DNA from: CALMUP01 sp035327305
Lineage (GTDB): Bacteria; Verrucomicrobiota; Kiritimatiellia; CAIVKH01
DNA: 64,000 nucleotides
Assembly (NCBI GenBank): GCA_035327305.1
Contig: DAOLDL010000002.1
Coordinates: 1-64,000, forward strand
Direction: 5' to 3'
The notes under the pieces are model-generated. The model ran no database searches. It was not told where the DNA came from and saw only the letters and a program-made list of their open reading frames with translations. Positions 34,148-42,757 of the stretch are shown here, one piece after another. Within the stretch, counting starts at the first letter, position 1. Each line of letters begins with the position of its first letter. Both the position numbers and the translations under genes were made by a program.

Positions 34148-36835
34148 TTACATCCCCGCAAGCATGCGTGATAGTTTTTCGATTTTTTCAACCATGGTTG
34201 ATTCGTTGGCCCTGGTTTGCTCCACTACTTCCGGTTTTGCCTTGGCCATGAATTTTTCGTTGGCCAGCATGGCCCGGGTTTTTACAAGGCTTTGTTCGGC
34301 AAGTTGGATTTCACCGGCAAGGCGTTTCTTCTCCGCCTCGATATCTATACCGGCCATCGACATGAAAATTGTACCGCGACTGCACAGGGCACTGGGCATA
34401 GGACCCTGCGGCTCATAACTCGAATCAATGGTCAACGTTCCGGACTTTAACAGCGAAGTAATACCGGAAGTATCGTCACGGAACAAAGCTTCGTCTTCAC
34501 TGCTGGTCGGCTTAATGACAAAATCCATTTTCTGTCCGGGTGGAATTTCATAATCGCCACGCATGGTGCGACCGGCCCGGATCAACTCGTGCTTGCCGTC
34601 CACATATAGGACATATGGCTCGGCAAGATTTCGCAGTGGGCTATCGTTTTCGAGTGGCCATTCCGCATGAAGGATACTTTCACTTTCAGCGCCAAATCCA
34701 AAGGCGTGCCATAATTCCTCGGTCAGGTATGGCATGAGCGGATGAAGCAATCTCAAGGAACGGGAGAAAACGTAAAGCATAATCCGCAACACTTCATGTT
34801 TGCGATCCTGATCATCGCCATAAAGTGATTCTTTCGCATATTCAAGATACCAGTCGCAAAACTCGTGCCACATGAAATCGTACAACACCTTGGCGTAATC
34901 GTTGAATCGATAACGCATCAGGCAATCTTCAGCGGCTTTTGCCGCATCCTGTACGCGCGCGACAATGTGCCAGTCATCCGGTCGCCAATTATGAGGATTT
35001 AAAGTCATCCCGGACGCGGTGATGCCTTCCCTGTCGAGGTTCATTTGCATGAAGCGCGCGGCATTCCAGATTTTCGTTCCGAAATTGCGCCCGATCTCGA
35101 ATTTTTCCTTAGACACATAGACATCCTGACCGGTCGCGGTCAGCATGATCAAACTGAAGCGGAGCGCATCCGCACTGTACTCATTGATGATGTCGAGCGG
35201 ATCAATGGAGTTCCCGAGGCTTTTACTCATCTTACGGCCCTGGTTGTCACGCACCGTGCCGTGAATGTAGACTTCACGGAATGGGATGTCCCCCATGAAC
35301 TCAAACCCCGCCATGATCATCCGGGCCACCCAGAAAAAGATAATTTCCGATGCCGTTGCCAGAGAGTGCGTAGGATAATAAAATGCCAGATCGGGATTTT
35401 GTGCGAGACGCTGATCCTTCAACTCCCCTTTGGGCCAGTCAAATACGCTGAACGGCCATAGCCAGGAAGAAAACCAGGTGTCGAGTACGTCTTCATCCTG
35501 GCGTATTCTGGACGAGTTACATTTTTTACATGCACCTGGTTGACCGCGATCCGCCCATTCATACGCGCAGTCATCGCAGTAAAACACCGGAATCCGGTGC
35601 CCCCACCAAATCTGCCGGGAAATGCACCAGTCGCGAATATTCTCCATCCACTCGATATAAACTTTGTTCCATCGATCCGGAATAAAGTTGATCCGGCCAT
35701 CTTTTACAGCGGCCAACGCCGGCTCGGCGAGCGGCTTCATCTTTACAAACCATTGCGGTGATAACCTCGGTTCCACTATTTGGTGGCACCGGTAACAATG
35801 CCCCACGGCATGTGGATGATCCTCCACCTTCGCCAAAAGTCCGGCGGCAGACATATCATCCATGATTTTCTTCCGACACGCAAACCGTTCCAATCCCTGA
35901 TACGGGCCGGCTTCTTCGTTCATGTGTCCATCGTCGGTCATGACATTGATCATGGGAAGATTGTGGCGTTGTCCCATGGCGAAATCGTTCGGATCGTGTG
36001 CGGGCGTCACTTTAACACAACCGGTTCCAAAGGCCGGATCAACAAAATCATCGGCGATCACCGGGATTTCACGTCCGAGAACCGGCAGGATCAGCATTTT
36101 GCCTACCAGGTCCGCGTAGCGCTCATCCTTGGGATTCACGGCCACCGCCGTGTCACCAAGATACGTTTCAGGACGCGTCGTGGCCACCGTTACAAAGCGA
36201 CCGGTTTCTCCTTTCACCGGATAGCGAAAGTGATAGAGCTTGCCTTGAACACTTTGATGTTCGCTTTCCTCGTCAGACAGAGCGGTTTCGCAACGCGGAC
36301 ACCAGTTAATGATGTATTTACCGCGATAAATCAGCCCTTTGTCGTAAAGGCGAACGAATACCTCCTTCACCGCGTTGCTCAATCCCTCATCCATGGTGAA
36401 GCGTTCGCGATCCCAGTCGCAAGCGCAACCAAGCCGCTTCAATTGTCGGATAATGGTCCCGCCGTATTGTTCCTTCCACTCCCAGACGCGTTCGACAAAT
36501 TGCTCGCGACCGAGGTCGCGCCGCGATTTGCCCTCATCTTTTTTCAGTGCTCGTTCCACCACGTTTTGCGTGGCGATACCCGCATGATCGGTGCCGGGAA
36601 CCCACACACTGTTGCGGCCCTGAAGTGAACGCCAACGGATCAGAATGTCCTGAATGGTATTGTTCAAGGCATGCCCCATGTGGAGGATGCCGGTGACATT
36701 CGGAGGAGGAATCACAATACAAAAAGGATCGCCGCCCTTGCGATGATCACGTGAAGCCACCTTATGGTCCAGCCAGAATGCGCTCCACTTTTCTTCAATA
36801 GCTTTGGGGTCGTAATTTTTCGGTAATTCACTCAT
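34148..36835 (-). CDS. valS: Valine-tRNA ligase
   Basis: An 895-residue class I aminoacyl-tRNA synthetase. It shows the HIGH-type motif PPPNVTGILHMGHALN (His52-His55), a CP1 editing domain with TTRPETYLGDTAVAVNP, and a Cys4 zinc site around WCPRCETALS. The C-x2-C pair in the insertion (DDCAYEWAD ... CKKC) and the KMSKS loop GRKMSKSLGNSIDP (near 535) are also visible. The C-terminal coiled-coil arm (AEKKRLAGEIQLAEQSLVK) is characteristic of ValS. No T-box leader was recognised upstream. It follows the Thr/Ile operon in the same direction. Confidence 0.98.
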   Translation of the reverse strand: MSELPKNYDPKAIEEKWSAFWLDHKVASRDHRKGGDPFCIVIPPPNVTGILHMGHALNNTIQDILIRWRSLQGRNSVWVPGTDHAGIATQNVVERALKKDEGKSRRDLGREQFVERVWEWKEQYGGTIIRQLKRLGCACDWDRERFTMDEGLSNAVKEVFVRLYDKGLIYRGKYIINWCPRCETALSDEESEHQSVQGKLYHFRYPVKGETGRFVTVATTRPETYLGDTAVAVNPKDERYADLVGKMLILPVLGREIPVIADDFVDPAFGTGCVKVTPAHDPNDFAMGQRHNLPMINVMTDDGHMNEEAGPYQGLERFACRKKIMDDMSAAGLLAKVEDHPHAVGHCYRCHQIVEPRLSPQWFVKMKPLAEPALAAVKDGRINFIPDRWNKVYIEWMENIRDWCISRQIWWGHRIPVFYCDDCAYEWADRGQPGACKKCNSSRIRQDEDVLDTWFSSWLWPFSVFDWPKGELKDQRLAQNPDLAFYYPTHSLATASEIIFFWVARMIMAGFEFMGDIPFREVYIHGTVRDNQGRKMSKSLGNSIDPLDIINEYSADALRFSLIMLTATGQDVYVSKEKFEIGRNFGTKIWNAARFMQMNLDREGITASGMTLNPHNWRPDDWHIVARVQDAAKAAEDCLMRYRFNDYAKVLYDFMWHEFCDWYLEYAKESLYGDDQDRKHEVLRIMLYVFSRSLRLLHPLMPYLTEELWHAFGFGAESESILHAEWPLENDSPLRNLAEPYVLYVDGKHELIRAGRTMRGDYEIPPGQKMDFVIKPTSSEDEALFRDDTSGITSLLKSGTLTIDSSYEPQGPMPSALCSRGTIFMSMAGIDIEAEKKRLAGEIQLAEQSLVKTRAMLANEKFMAKAKPEVVEQTRANESTMVEKIEKLSRMLAGM

Positions 36836-36980
36836 GGCGGACTCAATTTGTTAAAGTGCTCGACTAACACACGCGATAAAATATTGCGCTATCATACATA
36901 ACTCACACGATTCATGGCGTCGCGTAACTTCGCCTTTCAGTTTTCTCACCTTTATTCAACATAACCGTTCACTTTATCCG

Positions 36981-38570
36981 TTACGCTTTGCCGGATCTTT
37001 TCTGTTCATCGAGGAACAATTTATATTCCACGCTGTCGACCAAGGCCTCCCACGAAGCTTCGATCAAGTTTGTAGAAACGCCGACCGTTCCCCACGTCTT
37101 ATCGCCATCCGAAGATTCGATCAGCACCCGGGTTTTTGCGGCAGTGGCTTCTTCCGGATCGAGAATACGAACACGGTAATCAACCAAATGTACATCCTTG
37201 ATACTCGGATAAGCCGCCGACAAGGCTTTTCGCATCGCATCATTCAAGGCATCAACCGGTCCATCCCCCTCTCCCACGGTATGCAGGACGTCACCATTGA
37301 TGCGGAGTTTGACCGTCGCCTCGGAAATGCATGGCTCTTCGGCATGACGCTTTTCAACAATTACCCGGAATCCTTCCAATGAGAAGAACGGCTTGTGCGC
37401 CTTCAGCACTTTCTGGATCAAAAGCTTGAAAGATGCCTCCGCCGCCTCGAACTCGTAGCCCTTCTTTTCCATGACCTCGAGTTCCTTCAGGATGTTCTTC
37501 ACCTCGGGTGATTTCTTGTCGAGCGAAAGCCCCATTTCCACCGCCTTGAGGAAAACATTGCTGGTTCCCGACAATTCCGAGATAAGCACCCGTCGCTGGT
37601 TTCCAACGGATTCCGGGGTGATGTGCTCAAAGCTATGCGGATTCTTGTTTACGCCGTCGACGTGCATGCCGGCTTTGTGAGCAAACGCGCTGTGACCGAC
37701 AAACGCGGCTTTGTCATTCGGGCGCACATTGGCCATCTCGTACACGAAGTCCGCCACGGTTTTGAGCTGACCCATTTTTTCCGGTGAGCTTAAAACAGAG
37801 TACCCCATCTTCAGGCCGAGATTGGGTATGATGGAGCACAAATTGGCGTTGCCGCATCGTTCGCCAAACCCGTTGATGGTGCCTTGCACATGCATCGCGC
37901 CGGCTCGAATCGCTTCCAGCGAATTCGCCACCCCCAGTTCCGAGTCGTTATGGGTATGAATACCGACGTTACCGCCGATCTGCGAAATCACGTCACGGGT
38001 TATGTCACCCACTTCAAAGTAAGGTGTTCCGCCGTTGGTGTCGCATAATACGATCCGGTCCGCGCCGGCTGACTTTGCGGCCCGAAGTGTCGCCAGCGCA
38101 TGGGCCGGCGAATCTTTATAACCGTCAAAGAAATGCTCGGCATCATAAATGACTTCACGTCCGTTTTCCTTGAGAAACCGGACGGTATCAAAGATCATGG
38201 CCCGGTTTTCATCTTCTGTGGTGCGCAGGACTTCATGAACATGAAAGGCCCAGCTTTTTCCAAAGATGGTGACAACCGGAGTGTCGGCTTCGATCAAAGC
38301 GCGGGATCCCGCATCATCCGCCGCCTTGATACCGGCGCGGCGGGTACTGCCGAACGCGGCGATACGGGCATGCTGAAGACGCTCGCGCTTGATCGCATGG
38401 AAAAACTCCATGTCCTTGGGGTTGGATGCGGCATAACCGCCCTCGATGTAGTCGACGCCTAATTCATCCAGAATTTTTGCGACACGGATTTTGCCGACAC
38501 TGGAAAAGGAAATGCCCTCACCCTGGGCGCCATCGCGCAGAGTCGTATCATATATTTCTATTTTTTTCAT
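36981..38570 (-). CDS. cimA: (R)-citramalate synthase
   Basis: A 529-residue enzyme that condenses pyruvate with acetyl-CoA to citramalate, a threonine-independent entry to isoleucine. The ATG at 38570 has AGGAG six bases upstream. The catalytic barrel shows YDTTLRDGAQGEGISFS and DYIEGGYAASNPKD. The metal-binding VGIHTHNDSELGVANSL and the HVQGTINGFGERCGNANL signature follow. The FAHKAGMHVDGV region and the C-terminal LeuA-type regulatory domain, expected to sense isoleucine, complete the protein. The G-Y-A-A-S-N-P-K-D segment favours citramalate over isopropylmalate synthase. It is the last gene of the hom operon. Confidence 0.93.
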   Translation of the reverse strand: MKKIEIYDTTLRDGAQGEGISFSSVGKIRVAKILDELGVDYIEGGYAASNPKDMEFFHAIKRERLQHARIAAFGSTRRAGIKAADDAGSRALIEADTPVVTIFGKSWAFHVHEVLRTTEDENRAMIFDTVRFLKENGREVIYDAEHFFDGYKDSPAHALATLRAAKSAGADRIVLCDTNGGTPYFEVGDITRDVISQIGGNVGIHTHNDSELGVANSLEAIRAGAMHVQGTINGFGERCGNANLCSIIPNLGLKMGYSVLSSPEKMGQLKTVADFVYEMANVRPNDKAAFVGHSAFAHKAGMHVDGVNKNPHSFEHITPESVGNQRRVLISELSGTSNVFLKAVEMGLSLDKKSPEVKNILKELEVMEKKGYEFEAAEASFKLLIQKVLKAHKPFFSLEGFRVIVEKRHAEEPCISEATVKLRINGDVLHTVGEGDGPVDALNDAMRKALSAAYPSIKDVHLVDYRVRILDPEEATAAKTRVLIESSDGDKTWGTVGVSTNLIEASWEALVDSVEYKLFLDEQKRSGKA

Positions 38571-38638
38571 AACCTGCTCCTGTTTCCCGGCTTGATCCAT
38601 TCGCCAATTCCATGTTCAGACGTGGCGTCTGCCTGTGT

Positions 38639-39886
38639 TTATTTTTTCTTAACGGGTCTCTTTTTTACAACCTGTTTATCCAACTCAAATATTTTATGCA
38701 ACGTCTGCACGGCCTTGTCGGCATGCGCTTTTTTAATCACCACGGAAATCTTGATTTCCGAGGTGGCGATCATGCTGATGTTGATTTTTGCCTTGGCCAA
38801 TGCGTCAAACATGCGAAATGCGACGCCGGAATGACTGCGCATCCCCACGCCTACGATGCTGATCTTCGCAATATCTTCATCGATGTCGGGCTGACGCTCG
38901 CCGAGATGGCCTTCAAGCGCTTTCAAGGTTTTGCGGGTTTTATTGACTTCGGTGGCCGGCACCGTGAAGGAAATATCCGTAACGCCCATGGCGCTGACGT
39001 TTTGCACGATCATGTCCACGTTGATGCTGGCGGCGGCCAGCTCCTTGAATAATTCTGCGGCTACACCGGGTTTATCCGGCACCGAAGAAATGGTAACTTT
39101 TGCCTGCCCTTTATCAGCGGCCACACCACGCACTACAATGTCTTCCATATTCTTAACCTCTTCTCTAACCAATGTTCCGGGTTTTTCCACAAAGCTCGAC
39201 ATGACTTCCAGGGTCACGCCATATTTTTTCGCAAATTCCACGGCTCGCGATTGCAGGACTTCCGAGCCGAGGCTCGCGAGCTCCAGCATTTCATCGTAGG
39301 CAATTTCATCCAACTTCACAGCCTCCGGAACCACCCGGGGATTTGCCGTGTAAACGCCTTCGACATCTTTCAATATCTGGCATCGGTCGGCCTTTAACGC
39401 CGCGGCCAGCGCCACTGCAGTGGTATCCGATCCCCCGCGACCAAGCGTGGCGATATCCTGATTGGGGTTCAACCCCTGAAAGCCGGCGATAATGACGATC
39501 TGGTTTTTCGCAAGTTGTTCGAAGATGCGCGTAGGTTTGATGTCGCGAATCTTCGCCTTGGTGTGCACGGCATCGGTAAAGATTCCAGCTTGCGGACCGC
39601 TCATGGCGATGGCATCCGCCCCCATGGCATGTAATGCCATGGTCAGCACGGCCGACGATATTTGTTCGCCGCTGGCCATCAACATATCCAGCTCGCGTTC
39701 ACTCGGATCGCTGGTGATTTGTTTCGCCAAGGCAATCAAATCGTCGGTGGTATCTCCCATTGCGCTCACGACCACCACAACTTTGTTGCCTTGATTGCGG
39801 GTGTTCAAGATGCGTTGAGCAACCCTGCGCATGCAATCGGCATCCGCCACCGAACTGCCTCCATATTTTTGTACTATCAATGCCAT
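38639..39886 (-). CDS. lysC: Aspartate kinase
   Basis: A 415-residue enzyme phosphorylating aspartate, the first step to lysine, threonine and methionine. It starts MALIVQKYGGSSVADADCMRR. The FQGLNPNQDIATLGRGGSDTTAVALAAAL segment carries the ATP/aspartate site, and YTANPRVVPEAVKLDEIAYDEMLELA follows. Two C-terminal ACT domains (VTISSVPDKPGVAAELF; ISIVGVGMRSHSGVAFRMF) give feedback control by an end product. It lies six bases after the apgM-like gene, in the operon controlled by the Thr/Ile leader. Confidence 0.97.
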   Translation of the reverse strand: MALIVQKYGGSSVADADCMRRVAQRILNTRNQGNKVVVVVSAMGDTTDDLIALAKQITSDPSERELDMLMASGEQISSAVLTMALHAMGADAIAMSGPQAGIFTDAVHTKAKIRDIKPTRIFEQLAKNQIVIIAGFQGLNPNQDIATLGRGGSDTTAVALAAALKADRCQILKDVEGVYTANPRVVPEAVKLDEIAYDEMLELASLGSEVLQSRAVEFAKKYGVTLEVMSSFVEKPGTLVREEVKNMEDIVVRGVAADKGQAKVTISSVPDKPGVAAELFKELAAASINVDMIVQNVSAMGVTDISFTVPATEVNKTRKTLKALEGHLGERQPDIDEDIAKISIVGVGMRSHSGVAFRMFDALAKAKINISMIATSEIKISVVIKKAHADKAVQTLHKIFELDKQVVKKRPVKKK

Positions 39887-39892
39887 ATACGT

Positions 39893-41035
39893 TTAGTCTC
39901 CCAATAATTTACTTATGCAACGATGAGCGGGCAAGCGGCCCAAACCGCCCCCATGGCACGAAACCTCGTCCCAGCGCCCGACCTTGTCGGGCGAAACATT
40001 GTTGCCGGCCAGCGCCACCGGTATCTGCTCCATGAGTTGGCCCTCTTCCGGCATGGCGACCAACATGATACGCGTATCTGGAATACACTCAACTGCTTGT
40101 GTGATACGGCTCAACACATGAATGTCCAGCCGATCCAACGCCTTTACTTTTTCCACGCCTTCACCGAACCGACCGCCTTCCAGCGGGGCTTCAACATAAA
40201 CCACGGTGATTTCATGCCGTGCCATCACGTCCGCCAACTCATCCACGCCGATCAATTCGGGTTGCACTGAATCAGCCCATACATCGCCCAGATGCTTGAC
40301 TGTCATACGACATAACGTGCCAATTCCCCGCCCGAGCGGACTATTGGTCACCATCGCCGAAATCAGTGGCGCCCCGATGAAGGGACGACTGATCTTTGCC
40401 GACGGACCGCCCGCCCAGAGCCAAAGTGCGTTGGCGGGATTTTCCCCGAGATCAACACGCACATCGTTGATGCTTTGACGAGCAAGGCATTCAGCCGCGG
40501 CTCGCATGAACTTCGCACGGGCGGACAATGTATCACCATCCTCCGGCAAGCGGACCCCCGGAGCAGGAAATTCACCTGCGTCTGAAGCAGTCTCCGCCTT
40601 ATCAAAACGGACAGCAACCCGGCCTCTGCCGGTAATCGTGATCGTTGCGCCATGCGATTTGGCCACATCTGCCAACGAGTCCACCAACCATGTAGTTTCG
40701 TCCAAGCTTAAACCGGTCACCCGGCTTTCGCGGACCTCTGATCCGTCGCATGTGACAAAATTTCCACGGTAACAATAACCGTTTCCTGGCGCGCCCTCCA
40801 CTGGACCGCGCACCATGGTTTTCGCTTCTTCTGAAGCAATTCCCAAAACGATACCGGTCATTTCCGGAGCGGTTGTGCCTGCATGATCGGCTGGCCACAA
40901 CAGATAGCCGCCCACACCGCGGCGAACCAACGCCGTGGCATGAATATTCCGGGCAAGTTGCAAAGGGGTTGAACCCTCCAACTCATCGGAAGGCAAATCC
41001 GCCGCACCTTCATAAATGACCAATACATATTTCAC
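39893..41035 (-). CDS. Degenerate ApgM-like protein, candidate homoserine kinase
   Basis: A 380-residue protein with a GTG start, distantly like archaeal-type cofactor-independent phosphoglycerate mutase (ApgM). The N terminus MKYVLVIYEGAADLPSDEL aligns with the metal-binding D-G-x-A-D motif but has Glu9 for Asp. The region that should read D-H-S-T-P is AMPEEG (near 327), and the expected His of the following loop is missing. The phrase WDEVSCHGGGLGRLPAHR keeps the C-terminal N-E-x-S-C pattern of ApgM. ApgM-like genes placed beside hom and lysC have been proposed elsewhere as the missing homoserine kinase. Position in this operon fits that, but the metal ligands look lost, so the chemistry is uncertain. 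Confidence 0.7.
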   Translation of the reverse strand: MKYVLVIYEGAADLPSDELEGSTPLQLARNIHATALVRRGVGGYLLWPADHAGTTAPEMTGIVLGIASEEAKTMVRGPVEGAPGNGYCYRGNFVTCDGSEVRESRVTGLSLDETTWLVDSLADVAKSHGATITITGRGRVAVRFDKAETASDAGEFPAPGVRLPEDGDTLSARAKFMRAAAECLARQSINDVRVDLGENPANALWLWAGGPSAKISRPFIGAPLISAMVTNSPLGRGIGTLCRMTVKHLGDVWADSVQPELIGVDELADVMARHEITVVYVEAPLEGGRFGEGVEKVKALDRLDIHVLSRITQAVECIPDTRIMLVAMPEEGQLMEQIPVALAGNNVSPDKVGRWDEVSCHGGGLGRLPAHRCISKLLGD

Positions 41036-41041
41036 GGAACA

Positions 41042-42340
41042 TCAATTAAAATCTTCCACACGGAAACGCACGGTCGGAGCCTTGATCGAGTCCAACGCAT
41101 CAATTTGCGCCAATGCCTCCCGGCAATCTCTTTCCTTGGCCGCGTGGGTCATCATGATCATTTCCGCCGATCCCTTGTCGGAACCGTCCTTCTGGATCAT
41201 GCTGGCAATGCTGATGCGGTGATCGCCAAGAATTTTGGCAACTCTGGCCAGCACCCCGGGTTTATCTTCCACCGACAAACGCAGATAGTACCGGCAGGTG
41301 ATATCATCCACCGACAACATGGCGGGCTTTTCGCCTTCCGGAATAAATGCCGGCAAATGATGCCGCGATTGCGTAGCAAGCTGACGGGCCACGGCCGCGA
41401 CATCGCTTAACACCGCGCTTGCCGTCGGGAGCCGTCCCGCGCCCCGTCCATAATAAAGCGTGTCGCCCACGATATCGCCGGACACCATGACCGCATTGAA
41501 TACACTGCTGACCGATGCAATCATGTGGGTTGCCGGAACCAGCGCCGGGTGAACCCGGACGCTAACCGCGTTGTCCTGCTTTTTGACGACCGCCAGCAAT
41601 TTAACCCGGTAGCCCATATCCGCCGCATAAGCAATATCTTCGCGGGCGATACCTCGTATGCCTTCCACGTACATGGAAGAAAGCGGTACCGGGAAACCGT
41701 AAGCCAAAGAGGCCAACAATGCGGCTTTGTGCGCAGTATCGTGACCATCAATATCAAGGCTTGGCTCCGCTTCGGCGAATCCCGCGTCTTGAGCTTCGCG
41801 CAGAACCTTGTCAAACGGCAGACCTTCCAGTTCCATCCTGGTGAGGATGTAATTGCAGGTGCCATTGAGGATGCCATAAAGATTTGGAATGTGATTGGCG
41901 ATCAGTCCATCGCGCAAAGCCTGTATGATCGGGATTCCGCCCGCCACACTGGCTTCAAACCGGAGATCCACTTTGTTTTCGTCGGCAAGGGCAAACAACC
42001 CCGCGCCGTATTCGGCCAGAAGTTTCTTGTTGGCCGTGACCACGGGTTTTCCCATTTTGAGCGCCTCGGTGACCAGTTCACGGGCGATTCCTACGCCGCC
42101 AATCAATTCGATGATGATGTGAACAGAAGGGTCTCGTATGACCGACATCGCGTCTGTGGTAAGCACGGACCGATCAACCACCACGCCGCGATCGCGCTCA
42201 AGATCGAGGTCGGCGATTTTGCGCAAGACCAGACGAACCCCGGAGCGGCTGGCAATCAGATCGCCATTACGTTGCAGACCTTCCACTACCCCGGCGCCGA
42301 CGGTGCCGAAACCCAGTAATCCCAATCCTATTTCTTTCAT
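41042..42340 (-). CDS. hom: Homoserine dehydrogenase
   Basis: A 432-residue NAD(P)-dependent enzyme reducing aspartate semialdehyde to homoserine. The Rossmann motif is GLLGFGTVGAGVVEGL. The catalytic segment contains VTANKKLLAEYG, FEASVAGGIPIIQALRDGL, GILNGTCNYILTRME and AQDAGFAEAEPSLDIDGHDTAHK. A C-terminal ACT domain (SVEDKPGVLARVAKILGDHRISIASMIQ) is the likely threonine sensor. AGGAAG precedes the ATG. It is the first structural gene of the hom-apgM-lysC-cimA operon, directly behind an attenuator terminator. Confidence 0.97.
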   Translation of the reverse strand: MKEIGLGLLGFGTVGAGVVEGLQRNGDLIASRSGVRLVLRKIADLDLERDRGVVVDRSVLTTDAMSVIRDPSVHIIIELIGGVGIARELVTEALKMGKPVVTANKKLLAEYGAGLFALADENKVDLRFEASVAGGIPIIQALRDGLIANHIPNLYGILNGTCNYILTRMELEGLPFDKVLREAQDAGFAEAEPSLDIDGHDTAHKAALLASLAYGFPVPLSSMYVEGIRGIAREDIAYAADMGYRVKLLAVVKKQDNAVSVRVHPALVPATHMIASVSSVFNAVMVSGDIVGDTLYYGRGAGRLPTASAVLSDVAAVARQLATQSRHHLPAFIPEGEKPAMLSVDDITCRYYLRLSVEDKPGVLARVAKILGDHRISIASMIQKDGSDKGSAEMIMMTHAAKERDCREALAQIDALDSIKAPTVRFRVEDFN

Positions 42341-42363
42341 ATTCGCTTCCTGTAAAATGTTAC

Positions 42364-42390
42364 AAAAAAACCCCTCTCTAAAGAGGGGTT
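42364..42390 (-). terminator. Attenuator terminator upstream of hom
   Basis: On the minus strand AACCCCTCT / AGAGGGGTT form a 9-bp stem with a 4-base loop, followed at once by seven T, and this lies only about 25 bases before the hom start codon. The 5' arm of this stem can also pair with GAGGGG at 42413-42418, which overlaps the stop codon of the leader peptide. Terminator and antiterminator are therefore mutually exclusive. Confidence 0.88.
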
Positions 42391-42416
42391 GTCAAACAGC
42401 AGACGCCGCCAGCCCC

Positions 42417-42467
42417 TCAAGAGTCCGAGGTAGTTACAATAATTGTAATGGCAGTCGTGGTTTTCAT
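42417..42467 (-). CDS. thrL: Thr/Ile leader peptide of the hom operon
   Basis: A 16-residue open frame, MKTTTAITIIVTTSDS, with AAGG nine bases before its ATG. Six of sixteen residues are threonine and three isoleucine, arranged like E. coli ThrL. The stop codon sits inside the sequence TGAGGGG that can pair with the following terminator arm. When charged Thr- or Ile-tRNA is scarce, a ribosome stalled on these codons should leave GAGGGG free to form the antiterminator. When supply is good, a ribosome at the stop codon masks it and the terminator forms. The isoleucine codons fit the presence of cimA in the operon. This is known logic for thr operons, inferred here from sequence. Confidence 0.85.
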   Translation of the reverse strand: MKTTTAITIIVTTSDS

Positions 42468-42757
42468 TAATAAGTGCCTTATAATAGCGATTTTACTTGG
42501 CACGACAAGTGCGAATTTGAGCATAAAAACCATCATTTTTCCACGATAAATACTGAAAAAGGATTTAGATATACGGACCATGCACCTGATTTTGCACCGT
42601 AAAATCGGTGTTGGTATTGAGCAAACCATCAAAACCTGGATCCCGATTTCATTGGCGAACGAGGACCCGATAAGGCCGGAGATGATAAAGAAACGAATCC
42701 CAGACGATTATGCGTAACAAGATGACACAGTCATTCTTGTCTGTGTATTTGTCTGTT

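Noticed and set aside
35780..36628. 282-codon frame on the plus strand inside valS
   Set aside because: Shadow of the valS reading frame; no motifs and no start signal.
36836..36980. T-box leader upstream of valS
   Set aside because: No T-box sequence (GGGTGG-type), specifier loop or terminator hairpin was found in the gap.
41525..42319. 264-codon frame opposite hom
   Set aside because: Antisense to conserved homoserine dehydrogenase motifs; no independent support.
42481..42508. Promoter TTGTCG-N16-TATTAT before the Thr/Ile leader peptide
   Set aside because: Its start point would fall at or after the ribosome site of the leader peptide, so it probably is not the promoter used; the real one should lie further upstream.
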